Source of the DNA: CAZRNB01 sp964601355
GTDB taxonomy: Bacteria > Planctomycetota > Phycisphaerae > Sedimentisphaerales > Anaerobacaceae
Reading direction: 5' to 3'
NCBI GenBank assembly: GCA_964601355.1
Contig: CAZRNB010000149.1
Span: 1 to 6,072 of the forward strand
DNA: 6,072 bases
The notes under the pieces are model-generated. The model searched no databases. It had not been told where the DNA came from and saw nothing but the letters and a program-made list of their open reading frames with translations. Positions within the stretch are counted from its first letter, which is position 1; every line of letters starts with the position of its first letter. This document shows positions 5,175 to 6,072 of this stretch, piece after piece. The position numbers and the translations under genes were made by a program.

Positions 5175-6072
5175 ATGAGAAAATCTGAATTAAAAGTGTT
5201 TGTATTCTGCGCACTGGCTTTATTGTTAGGTAGTGCACAGACTACGATGGGTGCTGTCGTCCCAAATGACAATTGCTCAAACGCAACACCCGTCGGCAAT
5301 GTTACTAACCTGGCGTTTGATACGTGCAATGCCACCTTTGATGGTCCAGGCCACTACATGAACGGCCCGAATATCTGGTACGTTTACACCGCCACATGTT
5401 CGGGTATCGTCACCGTAAGCTTGTGCGGCAGCAGCTATGACACCAAGCTCGCGGTCTATAATGGATCCTCCTGCAATCCGTCAGCCGGTGCCCTGATCGT
5501 CGGTAACGATGACGGCTGTGGTTCGAGTCCAGCTTCACAGGTCACCTTCGGTGCGGTTTCAGGCAGCCAGTATCTAATCGAGGTCGGTGGTTATCTGCAG
5601 CAGACCGGGCTGGGTGTAATGACCATTACCTGTGAGACGTCAACCTGTCCAACTCCTAATGATAACTGCGCTAACGCACAGCCGGTTGGCGAAGTATGGC
5701 AGCTTGGTTTTGATAACAGGTGTGCGACAGCCGATGGACCCCATTCAAGTTCAACCAATGCTAATATATGGTACTTATATACACCTTCATGCACGGGCAA
5801 AGCTACAATCAGTCTGTGTGGAAGCGAATTTGACACCATACTCGTTGTTTATGACTGGGCCGGTTGCCCCCCAAGCCGACACGACATAATCGATTCAAAT
5901 GATGACTTTTGCGATTACCAGTCGCAGGTTACTATTGATGTGACCGCCGGCAGCCAGTACCTTATTGAAGTCGGCGGTTACACCGACGCAGTTGGTCAGG
6001 GCAAGCTGACCATTACATGCCAGGGGACGACGCCTCCTCCGCAGCAGCAGGCCGATGAATGTTCTAACGCAA
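5175..6072 (+). CDS. secreted Cys-rich tandem-repeat protein (partial, 3' end beyond window)
   Basis: The reading frame is open from the ATG to the window end (299 codons seen), so the protein is larger. It starts with a Sec signal peptide: basic MRKSELK, hydrophobic VFVFCALALLLGSA, and probable cleavage after QTTMGA (residue 27). No lipobox is seen. Two similar domains follow (about residues 31-153 and 162-282) and a third begins at 294. Shared motifs are NDNC(S/A)NA, NIWYxYT, SLCGSxxDT, NDD and SQYLIEVGGY. Seven cysteines recur in each domain (34, 51, 75, 84, 100, 115, 153 and 165, 183, 206, 215, 231, 246, 282), suggesting disulfides in an exported beta-sandwich. The linker before domain three is rich in Pro and Gln. 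The domain looks like those of planctomycete extracellular proteins, distantly like bacterial pre-peptidase C-terminal domains, but I cannot assign a family with certainty. Adhesion or surface binding is a guess; a catalytic domain or anchor could lie downstream. Confidence 0.85.
   Translation, partial: MRKSELKVFVFCALALLLGSAQTTMGAVVPNDNCSNATPVGNVTNLAFDTCNATFDGPGHYMNGPNIWYVYTATCSGIVTVSLCGSSYDTKLAVYNGSSCNPSAGALIVGNDDGCGSSPASQVTFGAVSGSQYLIEVGGYLQQTGLGVMTITCETSTCPTPNDNCANAQPVGEVWQLGFDNRCATADGPHSSSTNANIWYLYTPSCTGKATISLCGSEFDTILVVYDWAGCPPSRHDIIDSNDDFCDYQSQVTIDVTAGSQYLIEVGGYTDAVGQGKLTITCQGTTPPPQQQADECSNA
5265..6072 (+). repeat. tandem protein-domain repeats with 131-residue period
   Basis: Unit 1 spans 5265-5633, unit 2 spans 5658-6020, and unit 3 starts at 6054 and is cut by the window end. 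The NDNC/NDNC/ADEC cysteines lie at residues 34, 165 and 296, exactly 131 apart each time. Inside the units the spacing shifts by two residues before SQYLIEVGGY, and the linker length compensates. The DNA copies differ at many bases, so the duplication is old and kept by selection on the protein. Confidence 0.85.

Noticed and set aside
5591..5889. Minus-strand (5591-5839) and plus-strand (5632-5889) frames inside the secreted protein gene
   Set aside because: Both are out of frame with the clearly coding repeat domains, whose motifs and cysteines repeat in the main frame.

Overview
The window most resembles a planctomycete chromosome, probably of the Phycisphaerae/Sedimentisphaerales type. 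This is inferred from gene style only: a permease-less PTS cluster, and a secreted Cys-rich repeat protein with NDNC, IWYxYT and SQYLIEVGGY motifs of a kind I associate with Planctomycetota. No rRNA or other taxonomic marker is present, so the assignment is tentative. I see no tRNA, rRNA, CRISPR array, transposase or phage gene.

Left part (1-3114, all genes on the minus strand, so transcribed right to left): hpf (ribosome hibernation factor), a ptsN-like IIA protein, HPr (ptsH) and Enzyme I (ptsI), in that order. Together they form a phosphoryl chain PEP -> EI (His191) -> HPr (His16) -> IIA (His69), but no sugar-specific IIB/IIC permease is present. The hpf-ptsN pairing recalls the rpoN-hpf-ptsN-npr cluster of proteobacteria, here without rpoN and with a complete EI added. 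A regulatory PTS is more likely than a sugar-uptake PTS. HPr keeps the serine used by HPr kinase. A likely promoter lies before hpf. A second candidate promoter, inside a 16-bp AT-rich palindrome, lies before ptsN. Three partly overlapping inverted repeats fill the ptsN-ptsH gap.

Middle (3115-4485): a 221-bp intergenic region, then a multi-pass membrane protein of the LPG_synthase_TM/UPF0104 (flippase-like) family on the minus strand with a good sigma70-like promoter, then a 100-bp divergent intergenic region.

Right part (4486-6072, plus strand): hisI, a monofunctional phosphoribosyl-AMP cyclohydrolase standing apart from other his genes. It is followed by a 260-bp AT-rich leader and the 5' part of a large secreted protein that runs off the window. 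That protein has a signal peptide and tandem domains spaced exactly 131 residues apart, with seven conserved cysteines each.

Positions 1-28 hold the edge of a GC-rich intergenic repeat. Most of the window is housekeeping. I found no convincing new multigene system. The best candidates for a second look are the PTS-hpf arrangement, the overlapping hairpins at 2201-2249, and the repeat protein.
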